Below are positions 1 through 6,665 of a stretch of DNA of 18,775 bases, one piece after another (the stretch's first letter is position 1; the number at the start of each line of letters is the position of its first letter). The translations under genes and the position numbers were made by a program. Where the stretch lies: NCBI GenBank assembly GCA_023425905.1, contig JAFABT010000041.1, positions 1 to 18,775 on the forward strand, given 5' to 3'. The stretch is from Actinomycetes bacterium. GTDB taxonomy: Bacteria > Actinomycetota > Actinomycetes > Actinomycetales > Cellulomonadaceae. The notes under the pieces were generated by a model, which ran no database searches, had not been told where the DNA came from, and was given only the letters and a program-made list of their open reading frames with translations.

Positions 1-174
1 GCGCACGTGTGCCTCACCCTCGGTCGCGAGGTGCGGGTCGAGCTGCCCGGAGGGCACGACGTCGTCGGGCGTGCCGTCCGGCTCGCACCCTCGGGCGGGC
101 TCGTCCTGGCGACGGCGGGCGGCACGGAGCGGACGGTGCTCGCCGGCGACGTTCGACACCTGCGCACGACGTGA
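1..174 (+). CDS. birA: Biotin--[acetyl-CoA-carboxylase] ligase, C-terminal end (partial)
   Basis: The window opens inside this gene; the last 57 codons are readable, ending in TGA at 172-174. The residues form the small SH3-like C-terminal domain of BirA-type biotin protein ligases: LGREVRVELPGG, then GRAV, then a short strand with GGLVL, and the closing AGDVRHLR motif that is typical of the family end. The enzyme activates biotin with ATP and attaches it to the carrier lysine of acetyl-/propionyl-CoA carboxylases in the cytoplasm. The catalytic domain is off the left edge, so only the tail can be judged. An adenylyl cyclase gene follows 44 bp downstream; I recall this pair as common in actinobacteria. 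The family call is fairly safe; whether an N-terminal repressor domain exists cannot be seen. Confidence 0.82.
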   Translation, partial: AHVCLTLGREVRVELPGGHDVVGRAVRLAPSGGLVLATAGGTERTVLAGDVRHLRTT

Positions 175-205
175 CGTAGACCACGTGACGGTGTGCGACG
201 TGGCC

Positions 206-221
206 TAGCCTTGTTCCCGTG
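206..221 (+). promoter_or_regulatory. Extended -10 element and leaderless GTG start of the cyclase gene
   Basis: TAGCCT at 206-211 fits the actinobacterial -10 consensus TANNNT. Seven bases later is the GTG at 219, so transcription would begin at or next to the first base of the start codon. No Shine-Dalgarno sequence is present upstream of the GTG. A weak -35-like GTGACG lies at 185-190 with a short 15-bp spacer. The reading is that the mRNA is leaderless. Confidence 0.45.
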
Positions 222-1292
222 CCATTCGACCCCGAGTCCTTCGACGCCCAGCTCTTCGGCGGCGGTCGCACGCTGTCTCTCGAGGACCTCGCGGAGCGTT
301 CCGGGCTGAGCGTGGACTTCGTCGGACGCTACTGGCGGACGATGGGGCTGCCGCAGCCGGGCGTGACGGACGTCGTCTACACCGAGCAGGACGCCGCGGC
401 CATGTGCCGGGTCGCGGAGCTCATGACTGTTCACGGGCTCGACGAGCGGACCGTCATCACCCTCACCCGGGCCGTCGGGCACACCGCCGACCGTCTCGCG
501 CTGTGGCAGGTGGAGGCGATCGTCGAGTCGCTCGGGTCGCGCTACGACCTCGACGACACGACCGCGCGTCTCACGAGCCTCGACCGGCTGCCGGACCTCG
601 TCCCGATCCTCGAGCTGCAGTCCGTGCACGCGTGGCGCCGTCAGATGGGTGCGGTCGCGGCCCGGGTGCTCGCGGAGTTCGGCGGTGAGCGCCGGCCCGA
701 GGCGATCGGCGACGGGCTCCCGCTCGCCCGCGCCGTGGGCTTCGCCGACATGGTCTCCTTCACGCGACGCACGGCGGGCCTGGGGTCGACGGACCTGTCG
801 GAGTTCGTCCAGCGGTTCGAGACCGCGGCCCGGGACGTCGTGACGACGGCTGGCGGGCGGGTGGTCAAGACGATCGGCGACGCGGTGCTCTTCGTCGCGG
901 ACGACGTCGCGACGGGAGCCGAGGTCGCGCTGGGCCTCGCGCGGACGCTCGGGGACGAGTCGGCGGTCGAGGACGACGGCCCCGCGCGCGCCGGCAGCGC
1001 GCGAGGCGTCACGCCGGTCCGGGTGGGCATGGTCTGGGGCCGGGTCCTGTCGCGCTTCGGTGACGTCTTCGGCCCGTCGGTCAACGTCGCCGCACGCCTC
1101 ACGGACGCCGCCGAGCCGTCGTCCGTGCTCGTCGACGAGCCGACGGCGGCGCTGCTAGCGGGGCTGGGTCGTTACACGCTCGAGCCGCAGCCGCCGCGTG
1201 ACCTCGCGGGGCTGGGCCCGACCGTCGGCGTGCGGCTCACCGCCCGTGCGCGCGAGGACGCCCCGGCCGAGGGTGACGACGCGCGGGTCTGA
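219..1292 (+). CDS. Class III adenylyl cyclase with N-terminal regulatory domain (Rv1264-like)
   Basis: 357 residues, predicted to convert ATP to 3',5'-cAMP in the cytoplasm. Residues 1-165 form an alpha-helical domain resembling the pH-sensing autoinhibitory module of Mycobacterium tuberculosis Rv1264. The class III catalytic domain starts near residue 170. Its key residues are all visible: metal aspartates D177 (GFADMVSFT) and D221 (VVKTIGDAV), adenine-selecting K217 and D282 (FGDVFGPSVN), and transition-state N289 and R293 (NVAARL). The purine-binding Lys/Asp pair points to adenylyl rather than guanylyl cyclase. No membrane segment is seen. An acidic insert near residues 245-262 is rich in E, D, G and A. 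The GTG start is chosen because the N-terminal homology begins there and a -10 box sits at leaderless distance. The gene follows birA by 44 bp and converges on the SRAP gene. Confidence 0.9.
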   Translation: MPFDPESFDAQLFGGGRTLSLEDLAERSGLSVDFVGRYWRTMGLPQPGVTDVVYTEQDAAAMCRVAELMTVHGLDERTVITLTRAVGHTADRLALWQVEAIVESLGSRYDLDDTTARLTSLDRLPDLVPILELQSVHAWRRQMGAVAARVLAEFGGERRPEAIGDGLPLARAVGFADMVSFTRRTAGLGSTDLSEFVQRFETAARDVVTTAGGRVVKTIGDAVLFVADDVATGAEVALGLARTLGDESAVEDDGPARAGSARGVTPVRVGMVWGRVLSRFGDVFGPSVNVAARLTDAAEPSSVLVDEPTAALLAGLGRYTLEPQPPRDLAGLGPTVGVRLTARAREDAPAEGDDARV

Positions 1293-1305
1293 ACGCGCTC
1301 GCCTG

Positions 1306-1326
1306 GGGGGCAGCACCCGCGCCCCC
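1306..1326. terminator. Candidate bidirectional terminator hairpin between convergent genes
   Basis: GGGGGC (1306-1311), a nine-base loop and GCCCCC (1321-1326) form a six-pair GC stem inside the 52-bp gap between the cyclase stop and the SRAP stop. An alternative pairing of GGGCAG with CTGCCC is also possible. There is no T-run, as is usual in high-GC actinobacteria. Position between two convergent genes is the main support. Confidence 0.4.
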
Positions 1327-1344
1327 TGCCCGACCGCGTCCGAC

Positions 1345-2073
1345 TCAGAGGGTGTCGTCGGGCGTGACCGGCTCGACGAGCCCGGGGTGGTTCACCCGGA
1401 CCGACCCGACCGCACGGGAGACCTGTCGGGGCACGAGGTGCGGATCCGGCGCCGCGTCGACGACCGCGCTGGCGTGCGCGACGTCGGTCGCGTCCGGGTC
1501 GAGCCACGCGGCCCACAGGTCCGCCGGGAGCACGACCGGGGTGCGGTCGTGGATGTGCCCGAGCGCGTCGGCCGCCGCCGAGGTGAGGATCGTCGTCGAC
1601 CACACCCACGACGCCGGGTCGCCCTCCGGGACCGCGCGGTCCCGCCACAGCTCGTAGAGGCCCGCGAAGGCGAGCGGTCCCGCGTCTGCTCCGTGGAGGA
1701 AGAAGGGCGTCTTCGACGCCCGGCCCGTCACGGGATCGACGCCCGCCTGCCACTCGTAGTACCCGTCCGCGGGCACGAGGCACCGACGCCGGGCCGCCGC
1801 GGCGCGGAACGACGGCTTCTCCGTGAAGGTCTCCGACCGGGCGTTGATGAGCCGCGCCCCGCCGCTCACGTCCTTCGCCCAGGACGGCACGAGGCCCCAC
1901 CGCGCCGTGCGCAGCACGCGGCGCGCCGCGGCGCCCTCCTCGAGGACGATCCGCACGGGGTCGGTCGGCGCGACGTTCCACGAGGGCGCGAGCGCCTCCG
2001 CCCGGGACTCGGCGACCGAGAAGAACGCCATGACGTCGTGCTCGGTCCCCGCCGCGACGAATCGTCCGCACAT
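1345..2073 (-). CDS. SRAP-domain protein (HMCES/YedK family), abasic-site DNA-protein crosslinker
   Basis: 242 residues, a single SRAP domain over nearly the whole length. After removal of Met1 the exposed Cys2 forms a thiazolidine crosslink with abasic sites in single-stranded DNA, shielding them from cleavage during replication. The signature residues are present: MCGRF at the N-terminus, the NVAPT strand (33-37), ARWGLVPSWAKD (57-68), N77 in INARSET, E107 in YYEW and H175 in HIHDRTPVVL. The ATG at 2071-2073 is chosen because Cys must be residue 2; an in-frame start 25 codons upstream (2148) would bury it and overlaps the divergent MFS start. A modest GGA lies about five bases before the ATG. 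The gene is divergent from an MFS exporter with 64 bp between starts. Usual family length is about 220-250 residues. Confidence 0.93.
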   Translation of the reverse strand: MCGRFVAAGTEHDVMAFFSVAESRAEALAPSWNVAPTDPVRIVLEEGAAARRVLRTARWGLVPSWAKDVSGGARLINARSETFTEKPSFRAAAARRRCLVPADGYYEWQAGVDPVTGRASKTPFFLHGADAGPLAFAGLYELWRDRAVPEGDPASWVWSTTILTSAAADALGHIHDRTPVVLPADLWAAWLDPDATDVAHASAVVDAAPDPHLVPRQVSRAVGSVRVNHPGLVEPVTPDDTL

Positions 2074-2087
2074 GCCGTCCACTGTGC

Positions 2088-2101
2088 ACGAGATTTCTCG
2101 T
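2088..2101. promoter_or_regulatory. Perfect dyad in the SRAP/MFS divergent intergenic region
   Basis: ACGAGATTTCTCGT is a perfect inverted repeat (six bases each side of TT) located 14 bp upstream of the SRAP start. It could be an operator or a small hairpin in the SRAP leader. It does not match the actinobacterial LexA box (GAAC-N4-GTTC), so an SOS assignment is not supported. Confidence 0.35.
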
Positions 2102-2137
2102 CGCCGCCCCATCCGGCTCTCTGGGACGATCGTCGGG

Positions 2138-3388
2138 ATGTCCACCACCCCCGTGCGCCCCGATGCGCGCCACGTCCTCCTGCTCGGCTCGATGGCGGCG
2201 CTCGCCGCGGTGTCGAGCGACCTCTACCTGCCCTCGTTGCCCGAGGTCGCGCGCGACCTGGGGACCTCGGACTACCTCGCGGGGGTCACCCTCACGGCCA
2301 CGCTGCTCGGCGGGGCGATCGGGCAGGTCTTCGTCGGGCCGCTCGCGGATCGGTTCGGCCGCCGGCCACCGGCGCTCGTCGGCATCGCCCTGTTCGTCGT
2401 CGTAGCGCTCGGCTGCGCGTGGGCGCCGAACATCTGGGTGCTCATCGGGCTGCGCGTGCTCCAGGGCGTGTTCATCTCCTCCTCGCAGACCGTCGCGATG
2501 GCGGTCATCCGTGACCGCTTCACCGGGTCGGACGCCGCCCGGATGATCTCGCGGCTCATGCTCGTCATCGGCGTCGCCCCGCTGTTCGCGCCGACGGTCG
2601 GCGGCTGGATCGGCGGGCACTGGGGGTGGCGCGGCGCTTTCGTCGGGCTCGCGATCTTCGGCGCGTGCCTGTGGCTCCTCGTGTGGCGCAAGCTCCCCGA
2701 GACCCTTCCGCCGCGGCTGCGACGCACGGGCGGGGTGCGCACGGCGCTCGCGGGCTACCGCACGCTGCTGCGTGACCGCGCCTTCATGGGATACGCCGTC
2801 CTCCCGGGCCTCGCCTTCGCCGCGATGATGTCGTACGTCGTCGGGTCCCCGTTCGTGCTCAAGGGCGAGTACGGGCTCTCGACGGAGCAGTTCGGCCTCG
2901 TCTTCGCGCTCTGCGGCCTCGGGATGGTCGCCGCGGCGCAGCTCAACGCGGCGCTCGTCGGGCGGGTGTCGCCCGAGGCGATCCTGCGGTTCGCGGCCCC
3001 GGCGCTCCTCGTGGCGACGTCGCTGCTGCTCGTCGTGGCGATGACGGGCGCGGGGGGAGTCGTCGGACTCGTCGTCGCGATCGGGGTGGCGATCCTCCCG
3101 GTGCAGCTCATCGCGCCCAACGCGTCGGCGCAGGCGCTCACCCGTCACGGCGAGATCGCCGGGACCGCGGCCGCCTGCATCGGGACGATGAGCACGCTGT
3201 TCTCCGGCACGGTGAGCCCGACGGTCGGCCTGCTCGGCAGCAGCGCCGTCGGCATGGCGACGGTCATGGTGTGCTGCGCGGTGCTGTGCCTGCTCGTCGT
3301 CGTCCTGGCGACGCCGGTGTACCGCGGCCGACGTCGGGACCGCCGCGAGGCCGTGGCGGTCGTCGACGTGCTGCGCACGGAAGGCTGA
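2138..3388 (+). CDS. MFS multidrug exporter, Bcr/CflA (DHA1) type
   Basis: 416 residues, an integral membrane protein with about twelve hydrophobic segments along its length. The first helix carries the Bcr/CflA hallmark SSDLYLPSLP (residues 26-35), and the loop between helices 2 and 3 carries MFS motif A, GPLADRFGRRP (67-77). In this family the transporter exports small toxic compounds (chloramphenicol, bicyclomycin and similar) in exchange for protons; the substrate here cannot be told from sequence. The ATG at 2138 is chosen because the homology starts just after it; a longer reading frame runs back to 1823 but crosses the SRAP gene and has no membrane character. No strong ribosome site is visible. 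The stop lies only three bases from the stop of a small convergent membrane ORF, leaving no room for a separate terminator. Confidence 0.88.
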   Translation: MSTTPVRPDARHVLLLGSMAALAAVSSDLYLPSLPEVARDLGTSDYLAGVTLTATLLGGAIGQVFVGPLADRFGRRPPALVGIALFVVVALGCAWAPNIWVLIGLRVLQGVFISSSQTVAMAVIRDRFTGSDAARMISRLMLVIGVAPLFAPTVGGWIGGHWGWRGAFVGLAIFGACLWLLVWRKLPETLPPRLRRTGGVRTALAGYRTLLRDRAFMGYAVLPGLAFAAMMSYVVGSPFVLKGEYGLSTEQFGLVFALCGLGMVAAAQLNAALVGRVSPEAILRFAAPALLVATSLLLVVAMTGAGGVVGLVVAIGVAILPVQLIAPNASAQALTRHGEIAGTAAACIGTMSTLFSGTVSPTVGLLGSSAVGMATVMVCCAVLCLLVVVLATPVYRGRRRDRREAVAVVDVLRTEG

Positions 3389-3391
3389 GCG

Positions 3392-3514
3392 CTACACGCC
3401 CAGGGCGGACAGCGCGCCCACGAAGGCGACGAGCGCGACCGAGGCGACCGCGCTCAGCACCCACCAGGCGGGCGCGTGCCCGCCGGTCCGGGTGTGCTCT
3501 CGTCGCGTCGCCAT
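3392..3514 (-). CDS. Small single-pass membrane protein (40 aa), hypothetical
   Basis: A 40-residue ORF from ATG (complement of 3512-3514) to TAG. It has a basic, hydrophilic N-terminus (residues 1-15, starting MATRREHTRTGG) followed by WW and an uninterrupted hydrophobic stretch from about residue 17 to 40 (VLSAVASVALVAFVGALSALGV). That layout predicts one transmembrane helix with the N-terminus inside. No known family is recognised. It fills the space between the convergent MFS stop (3388) and an intergenic region with several inverted repeats, which would form its 5' region. No clear Shine-Dalgarno or -10 element is seen. The membrane-protein layout and exact gap fit argue for a real gene; the short length and lack of a ribosome site argue for caution. 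Confidence 0.5.
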   Translation of the reverse strand: MATRREHTRTGGHAPAWWVLSAVASVALVAFVGALSALGV

Positions 3515-3528
3515 GTGAGAACGATCGG

Positions 3529-3573
3529 CCGGTCCGCACCCGATGTTGAGACGTCGGACCGGGCGAACATCGG
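3529..3573. repeat. Two interleaved perfect 8-bp inverted repeats
   Basis: CCGGTCCG (3529-3536) is complementary to CGGACCGG (3555-3562), and CCGATGTT (3540-3547) is complementary to AACATCGG (3566-3573). The two pairs are interleaved (A-B-A'-B'), so the hairpins cannot nest. They must be alternatives, a pseudoknot, or overlapping protein-binding sites. The block lies 15-59 bp upstream of the small membrane ORF. A third CCGGTCCG copy is at 3483-3490 inside that ORF. Confidence 0.5.
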
Positions 3574-3587
3574 CGCCGCAGACGCAC

Positions 3588-3623
3588 GCAGCGGGCTCAC
3601 CCTCGAAAGGGTGAACCCGCTGC
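3588..3623. terminator. Long stem-loop, probable terminator
   Basis: A 16-base arm (3588-3603) pairs with 3608-3623 around a CGAA loop with one C/A mismatch, giving 15 pairs. No T-run follows on either strand. It lies about 100 bp beyond the adhE stop and upstream of the small membrane ORF, so it may back up adhE termination and insulate the small ORF. Confidence 0.55.
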
Positions 3624-3666
3624 TCCCCGGACGCGGGGTGTCACGCCCCCGGGTGCGCCGGACAGA

Positions 3667-3704
3667 GGTGCGCCCCGCCCCGATGGGGCAGGGCGGGGCG
3701 CACC
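3667..3704 (-). terminator. adhE terminator hairpin
   Basis: GGTGCGCCCCGCCC (3667-3680) and its exact complement (3691-3704) form a perfect 14-pair stem around a ten-base loop that can itself pair partly. It begins 20 bases past the adhE stop codon on the minus strand and is followed there by a short pyrimidine-rich stretch. Position and stem strength support an intrinsic-type terminator. Confidence 0.7.
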
Positions 3705-3724
3705 AGACGTGCAGGCGGGGACCG

Positions 3725-6508
3725 TCAGGCGGTCGTCGAGGTCAGCACCTCACCCTTGTCAGACTTGGGCGACGCAGCGTCGGAGGATTGCGCCGCACCT
3801 GAGCCTTCCTGCACGCGGCGGCCCCGGACGTCCTCGACGGACGTGCCGTAGTAGGCCGCAGCCATGAGGTCCTTCATGTCGCCGATCATCGGCATCCGCG
3901 GGTTGGCGGGTGCGCACTGGTCCTCGTACGAGCCCATCGCGAGCTCGTCGAGACGCGCCATGAAGTCCTTCTCGTCGACTCCCTGCGCCGCGAACGACGA
4001 GGGGATGCCGACCTTGTCCCGCAGCCGCTCGACCGCGATGGCGTAGGACTCCACGCCCTCCTCCGGGGTCGAGGCCGGCAGGCCGAGAGCCTCGGCGATC
4101 TGCTGGAACCGCTCGGGAGCGACGTAGTGCTCGTACTTCGGCCAGCTCGTGAGCTTGGTCGGGACCTTGCCGTTGTAGCGGATCACGTGCGGCAGCAGCG
4201 TCGCGTTCGTCCGGCCGTGGACGAGGTGGAACGTCGAGCCGATCGTGTGCGCCATCGCGTGGACGATGCCGAGGAACGCGTTGCCGAACGCCATGCCCGC
4301 GATCGTTCCGGCGTTGTGCATCTTCTCGCGCGCCGCGGCGGTCGAGGAGGCACCCGGGGTGCCGTTCACCGACTCGGCGAGGTTGTCGAAGATGAGCCGG
4401 ATCGCCTGCAGCGCCATGCCGTCGGTGAAGTCGTTCGCGTAGACGGACACGAACGCCTCGGTGGCGTGCGTGAGGGCGTCGAAGCCCGAGTCCGCCGCGA
4501 GCGACGCCGGCATCATGGCCGTGAGCACCGGGTCGATGATCGCGACGGTCGGCGTGAGCGCGTAGTCCGCGAGCGGGTACTTCTTGCCCTCGTCGGTGTC
4601 GGTGATGACGGCGAACGGGGTGACCTCCGCGCCGGTGCCCGACGTCGTCGGGATGCAGACGAGCTGCGCGAGCTCACCGAGCACGGGGAAGCGGAACGCC
4701 CGCTTGCGCACGTCGAAGAACTTCTGCTTGAGGTCGGAGAACACGACCTCGGGGTGCTCGTAGAGCAGCCACATGACCTTGGCCGCGTCCATGGGCGAGC
4801 CACCGCCGAGGGCGATGATCGTGTCGGGACGGAACGCCCGCATGAGGGCGGCGCCACGCATGACGGTGTTGACCGAGGGCTCGGGCTCGACGTCGTCGAT
4901 GATCTGCAGGGCCACCTTGGTGGGACGGCGACCGAGGACGTCGAGGATGCGGTCGACGAACCCGAGACGGGTCATCGTCGCGTCGGTGACGATCGTCACG
5001 CGGGTGACTCCCGCCATGTCCGCGAGGTAGCGGATCGCGTTGGGCTCGAAGTACGTCTTCGCGGGGACCTTGAACCACTGCAAGTTGTTGTTCCTCCTCC
5101 CGACACGCTTGATGTTGATGAGGTTGACCGCCGAGACGTTGTTCGACACCGAGTTGTGGCCGTAGGAGCCGCAGCCGAGCGTGAGCGACGGGATGAAGGC
5201 GTTGTAGATGTCGCCGATGCCACCGAGCGAGCTGGGGGCGTTGGCGATGACGCGGACGGCCTTGACGCGCGAGCCGAACTGCTCGACGAGGGCGTCGTCC
5301 TGGGTGTGGATCGCGGCCGAGTGGCCGAGGCCGTCGAACTCGACCATCTGCTCGGCGAGGCGGATGCCCTCCTCGGCGCTCTTCGCACGGAGCACGGCGA
5401 GCACGGGGGCGAGCTTCTCGCGGGTGAGCGGCTCGGCGGGGCCGACCTCGGACACCTCGACGAGGATGATCGACGTCTGCTCGGGCACCGTGAAGCCGGC
5501 GTTCTCCGCGATCCACTGCGGGGACTGGCCGACGACGGCGGGGTTGAGCTTCGCGCCGGCGCAGTTCGTGCCGCCAGCCTCGACGCCGAAGATGAACTTC
5601 TCGAGGAGGGCCTTCTCCTTCTTCGTGGCGCGGTAGGCGTGGAGGGTCTTGAACTCCGCCATGGCCGCGTCGTAGATCGGCTCGTCGAGGATGACGGCCT
5701 GCTCCGAGGCGCAGATCATGCCGTTGTCGAAGGCCTTGGAGAGCACGACGTCGTTGACGGCACGCTTGAGCTTCGCGGTGCGCTCGATGAAGGCCGGCAC
5801 GTTGCCGGCGCCGACGCCGAGGGCCGGCTTGCCGCACGAGTACGCGGCGCGGACCATCGCGTTGCCACCGGTCGCGAGGATGAGCGCGACGCCGGGGTGG
5901 TTCATGAGCGCGTTCGTCGCGTCCATCGAGGGCTTCTCGACCCACTGGATGCAGTGCTCGGGGGCGCCAGCGGCCACGGCGGCGTCACGGACGACCTTCG
6001 CGGCAGCGATCGAGGACTGCTGCGCCGAGGGGTGGAACGCGAAGACGATCGGGTTGCGGGTCTTGAGCGCGATGAGCGACTTGAAGATCGCGGTCGAGGT
6101 CGGGTTCGTCACGGGCGTCATGCCGCAGATGACCCCGACGGGCTCGGCGATCTCGGTGATGCCGTTGAGCTCGTCGCGGCCGATGACGCCGACGGTCTTG
6201 AGCTCGGCCATCGAGTGCGTGACGTGCTCGCACGCGAAGATGTTCTTCACGGCCTTGTCCTCGAACACGCCGCGGCCGGTCTCGGCGACGGCGTGCTCGG
6301 CGAGGGCGCCGTGGCGGTCGAGCGCAGCGACGGACGCCTTCTTCACGAGGCGGTCGACGTCTTCCTGCGTGAAGGACTGGTACTCCGCGAGGGCCTTGGT
6401 CGCGTTCGCGACGAGCGCGTCGATGCTGCTCGTGACCGCGGTGTCGACCGTGGGCTCAGAGATCGCGGGCTGGACGGGGACGTCGGCCTTCGCGCCTGCC
6501 TTGGACAT
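3725..6508 (-). CDS. adhE: Bifunctional acetaldehyde-CoA / iron-dependent alcohol dehydrogenase
   Basis: 927 residues, the fermentative enzyme that reduces acetyl-CoA to acetaldehyde and then ethanol with two NADH, restoring NAD+ under oxygen limitation. The N-terminal half (about 25-470) is the CoA-acylating aldehyde dehydrogenase with catalytic C266 in NGMICASEQ. The C-terminal half (about 480-890) is the Fe-dependent alcohol dehydrogenase with GGGSPMDAAK (568-577) and metal ligands D677, H681, H750 and H764 in DALTH and HAMAH...VHG. Members of the family assemble into helical filaments (spirosomes). The last roughly 35 residues (from 893) form an S/A/K/E-rich tail beyond the usual 870-890-residue length. 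The ATG at 6506-6508 is preceded by GGAG (6515-6518), eight to nine bases away. The gene is monocistronic, with its own promoter and terminator. Confidence 0.97.
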   Translation of the reverse strand: MSKAGAKADVPVQPAISEPTVDTAVTSSIDALVANATKALAEYQSFTQEDVDRLVKKASVAALDRHGALAEHAVAETGRGVFEDKAVKNIFACEHVTHSMAELKTVGVIGRDELNGITEIAEPVGVICGMTPVTNPTSTAIFKSLIALKTRNPIVFAFHPSAQQSSIAAAKVVRDAAVAAGAPEHCIQWVEKPSMDATNALMNHPGVALILATGGNAMVRAAYSCGKPALGVGAGNVPAFIERTAKLKRAVNDVVLSKAFDNGMICASEQAVILDEPIYDAAMAEFKTLHAYRATKKEKALLEKFIFGVEAGGTNCAGAKLNPAVVGQSPQWIAENAGFTVPEQTSIILVEVSEVGPAEPLTREKLAPVLAVLRAKSAEEGIRLAEQMVEFDGLGHSAAIHTQDDALVEQFGSRVKAVRVIANAPSSLGGIGDIYNAFIPSLTLGCGSYGHNSVSNNVSAVNLINIKRVGRRNNNLQWFKVPAKTYFEPNAIRYLADMAGVTRVTIVTDATMTRLGFVDRILDVLGRRPTKVALQIIDDVEPEPSVNTVMRGAALMRAFRPDTIIALGGGSPMDAAKVMWLLYEHPEVVFSDLKQKFFDVRKRAFRFPVLGELAQLVCIPTTSGTGAEVTPFAVITDTDEGKKYPLADYALTPTVAIIDPVLTAMMPASLAADSGFDALTHATEAFVSVYANDFTDGMALQAIRLIFDNLAESVNGTPGASSTAAAREKMHNAGTIAGMAFGNAFLGIVHAMAHTIGSTFHLVHGRTNATLLPHVIRYNGKVPTKLTSWPKYEHYVAPERFQQIAEALGLPASTPEEGVESYAIAVERLRDKVGIPSSFAAQGVDEKDFMARLDELAMGSYEDQCAPANPRMPMIGDMKDLMAAAYYGTSVEDVRGRRVQEGSGAAQSSDAASPKSDKGEVLTSTTA

Positions 6509-6542
6509 GGTGTGCTCCGGTTGGTCGGTGTGAACTGCTTGG

Positions 6543-6562
6543 TCAGAACGCCTTTGTCCTGA
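6543..6562. promoter_or_regulatory. Candidate operator at the adhE transcription start
   Basis: TCAGAAC-N6-GTCCTGA is a near-perfect inverted repeat (six of seven pairs in each arm). It sits just downstream of the predicted -10 box, overlapping the expected start of transcription, a typical repressor position. It does not resemble the Rex consensus (TTGTGA-N6-TCACAA) that often controls adhE elsewhere. Confidence 0.4.
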
Positions 6563-6567
6563 TGAGA

Positions 6568-6597
6568 AAACTACGTGTCGTAACGTCCGGGTCTCAG
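6568..6597 (-). promoter_or_regulatory. Predicted adhE promoter
   Basis: Reading the minus strand, CTGAGA (complement of 6592-6597) matches four of six -35 bases. After an 18-bp spacer comes TAGTTT (complement of 6568-6573), a TANNNT -10 box. Transcription would start near 6561, giving a leader of about 50 bases with GGAG before the ATG. Confidence 0.4.
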
Positions 6598-6611
6598 TGA
6601 CGAAGGTCCCT

Positions 6612-6625
6612 GGGCCCTAGGGCCC
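6612..6625. repeat. Perfect 14-bp palindrome upstream of adhE
   Basis: GGGCCCTAGGGCCC is a perfect palindrome without spacer. It lies about 50-65 bp upstream of the predicted adhE transcription start and 12 bp outside the IS3 element end. It could bind an activator or be a remnant of older flanking sequence. Confidence 0.4.
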
Positions 6626-6637
6626 GGACAGCGATGC

Positions 6638-6665
6638 TGTCTCGCCCCGGGTTCAGTAGAGGCTC
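6638..6665 (+). repeat. IS3 terminal inverted repeat (orfB end, IRR)
   Basis: A 28-bp imperfect repeat beginning TGTCTCGCCCCGGGTTC. It matches the other end at 23 of 28 positions, with the first 15 identical and mismatches confined to positions 16-21. The orfB stop codon (6653-6655) lies within it. Confidence 0.85.

Noticed and set aside
1172..3148. 658-codon minus-strand frame across the cyclase, SRAP and MFS genes
   Set aside because: It overlaps three recognised genes and reads as low-complexity R/G/D/P; a high-GC shadow frame.
4127..6562. 811-codon open frame antisense to adhE
   Set aside because: Composition is R/D/E/G/V-rich with no domain, as expected from the complementary frame of a GC-rich gene. 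AdhE on the other strand is unmistakable.
6627..6641. GACAGC-GAT-GCTGTC inverted repeat spanning the IS3 left boundary
   Set aside because: Half of it is the IS end itself (TGTC), so the symmetry was probably created by the insertion junction.
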